NCBI GenBank assembly: GCA_021014945.1
Contig: MU266546.1
Coordinates: forward strand, 1-47,410
DNA from: Leucogyrophana mollusca
Taxonomy: Eukaryota > Basidiomycota > Agaricomycetes > Boletales
Length of the DNA: 47,410 nt
Direction of reading: 5' to 3'
A program made the position numbers and the translations under genes. Numbering within the stretch: position 1 is the stretch's first letter; each line of letters starts with the position of its first letter. The notes under the pieces were generated by a model. That model had not been told where the DNA came from. It searched no databases and was given only the letters and a program-made list of their open reading frames with translations. This document shows, piece by piece, positions 45,976 through 47,410 of the stretch.

Positions 45976-46549
45976 GGTAGGATGCAAAGGTACAATTTTG
46001 AGCGGAAAAGAAAAAAGAGAGGGAAGGAAGGATCGATGCGTGGGCTGCGGAGCAGCTTACTTGGCTACATATTGCGGCTCTGATTAGATCACATTTTATA
46101 TGTGAGACGTGTGCGCCGTGCCACTTGTGGATGAGAAACCATATGTGACATCGACAATAACGATGTTATGGAACCCGCGTGTCCATTACATCCGCGTGGA
46201 TCACGTGACTATTTTCATAACAATAACTTTGTAGCCAGGCGTTCCAGTTTGGCCAATGCGATGGTGAAGCTGGGAATGCTGGCTGCTTGTCAGCAGACAT
46301 AAGGTTGAGGCAAGGCGCTGGTGGTGGAGGCGGATGAATACTGGTGCCGTCGAATACTATTGTATCTCGTCGACGATGGCTTTCAACCTCTGCGATACTT
46401 TTGTTTTCGACACAAATGAGATGAAAGGAGATAAAATTCGTTATGTAGCATCCAGTCAATTGGGGAGCGAGGGAGAAACAAAAAGCGTTGGACTTACCAG
46501 AAGTCAGACATCCATACAAGACAAGGACATCACCACTCACCTGCCTACT
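45976..46549. other. Intergenic
   Basis: Promoter of the acidic-protein gene at left and 3' flank of the LYR gene at right. Contains CACGTG at about 46204. The minus-strand ORF at 46166-46540 has no motif. No gene called. Confidence 0.45.
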
Positions 46550-47194
46550 TTAAATACGTTCCTGGCTCCAACGCTTCAGCCATGCTCTTCCCAGGGAGAT
46601 CTGATGATGACCTTCCGCCATGCGCACGACCTCACCAAGAGCATCCCAACTTTTCTCGTCGAATTGTCGATATCTCCTGTTCTTGGCCAGCTGATTATTG
46701 GCTCTCGTGGTTTCTGGGACGAGGGACTTCAGTTTATATTCCGGCGAAGAGACGGGCAGCTGAGGTTTCCAAGGCTGCTTGTGTCCATAGTACCGATCCT
46801 TCACCCAGTTAACATGTGCTTTACGCAGCCAGCTTAAATTTCGTGTCAATTGATGAGGAAGGCCACGGGACTGTGCGGATGTGGTTAACAAGGACAGCGT
46901 GTTATCCACTTTCAATATGATATTCTTGAGCTGGTCCAGACAAGAGCTGTTGGCACACGTACTCCGTCTCTCCCATATGTCCAGCCAGGTCCGAAGTTTG
47001 TCCCGTTCAGTAGGGTTTTCTGTGTTATGCTGGAGAGCACAGATGACCTGAGCAGCATGCTCAAAAGTAGGTCTCCATAGCGCACGAAGGCTGCGAGTTG
47101 CGGAGGGCTTTTGTAGAACGGATGCTGACGAAGCCCTTAGCAGTAATCGGTAAAGACTAGTAAATGACGGCGGAAGACGAACGACGCCTTTCAT
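46550..47194 (-). CDS. LYR-motif protein, probably mitochondrial
   Basis: Single exon, 214 aa, from ATG 47194. The N-terminus carries the LYR tripeptide at residues 14-16 in a typical helix (SLYRLLLRASSASVLQ), then LRALWRPTFEHA, where an Arg/Phe pair follows as in LYR (LYRM) proteins. These small proteins bind acyl carrier protein in the mitochondrial matrix and assist assembly of respiratory complexes, ribosomes or Fe-S cluster transfer. The protein is longer than a minimal LYRM (80-130 aa); residues 90-214 are basic with WLRKAHVNWVKDRYYG and no recognised domain. Partner complex unknown. No introns, and no sign of damage. Confidence 0.65.
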   Translation of the reverse strand: MKGVVRLPPSFTSLYRLLLRASSASVLQKPSATRSLRALWRPTFEHAAQVICALQHNTENPTERDKLRTWLDIWERRSTCANSSCLDQLKNIILKVDNTLSLLTTSAQSRGLPHQLTRNLSWLRKAHVNWVKDRYYGHKQPWKPQLPVSSPEYKLKSLVPETTRANNQLAKNRRYRQFDEKSWDALGEVVRMAEGHHQISLGRAWLKRWSQERI

Positions 47195-47317
47195 ACGGGA
47201 ATGGGTACCTCAGGAGGTACGTGGATAATGGACCTTGGCGTGTTCAGTCTGAGGCTTCACGCCCTCAGATGAAAAATGTATGTGGATGCCGCGAGAACAT
47301 CCAGGAATTGGACAATC

Positions 47318-47353
47318 CGTGAAAAAGTCCGTGATCGAGTCTGTGATCGAGTA
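47318..47353. repeat. Short imperfect tandem repeat
   Basis: The unit TCCGTGATCGAG is followed by TCTGTGATCGAG and TATGTG, making about 2.5 copies of a 12-bp unit. No function apparent. The remaining bases to the window end show no gene I can support. Confidence 0.6.
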
Positions 47354-47410
47354 TGTGTGGCTATGCTCGGCACGACGGCTGACTGAGCGGAGACAAAACA
47401 TGCCGGTGGC

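Noticed and set aside
46166..46540. 124-aa minus-strand ORF with Pro run
   Set aside because: No recognisable domain; a tentative spliced start (MSDFW) stops after a few codons in the best frame.

Overview
The window is nuclear DNA of a filamentous basidiomycete, most likely an Agaricomycete. Genes are broken by many very short introns (about 46-70 bp, GT-AG with CTNA-type branch sites, some GC-AG). Several predicted proteins match families known mainly or only from mushroom-forming fungi: DUF6589, DUF6698, DUF6533 seven-helix proteins and a Plavaka-type transposase. No virus, plasmid, rRNA, CRISPR array or complete tRNA was seen. Exon coordinates were derived by hand from splice signals, reading-frame continuity and, where possible, paralogue comparison.

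Layout. 1-4.7 kb is mobile-element territory: a minus-strand DUF6589 gene (745-3373) whose start lies about 50 bp from an 861-bp foldback element (3431-4291) with 360-bp arms that match without one substitution; each arm carries a tRNA-like A box/B box pair. 4.7-9 kb has two minus-strand genes: a long LRR/F-box-like ORF and a clear F-box gene. 9.3-17.2 kb is a conserved-looking block: two paralogous membrane proteins (9354-10416 and 16002-17177) enclose TIM22, the mitochondrial carrier translocase channel, and an arrestin-related trafficking adaptor with a PPSY motif. 18.4-25.5 kb holds a DUF6698 gene head to head with an apparently intact 11-exon Plavaka transposase.

25.5-32.5 kb is sparse and partly decayed, with a tail-anchored-like surface protein (27599-28441) and a four-exon gene of unknown function (28685-29516). 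32.5-36.6 kb has two convergent DUF6533 genes of identical 15-exon design, including exons of 10, 13 and 20 nt. 38.9-40.9 kb has two small putative secreted peptide genes. 41.5-47.2 kb is gene-dense again: an unknown gene divergent from a probable SLD7 replication-initiation gene (MluI cell-cycle box in the shared promoter), an acidic protein of unknown function and an LYR-motif protein, probably mitochondrial.

There is no operon or gene cluster for one pathway. The picture is housekeeping genes (TIM22, ART, SLD7, LYR protein) interleaved with lineage-specific and transposon-related genes. The most notable features are the foldback element with internal pol III boxes, the GC-AG donors found in three genes (including paralogue pairs where one copy keeps GT), and the small peptide precursors.
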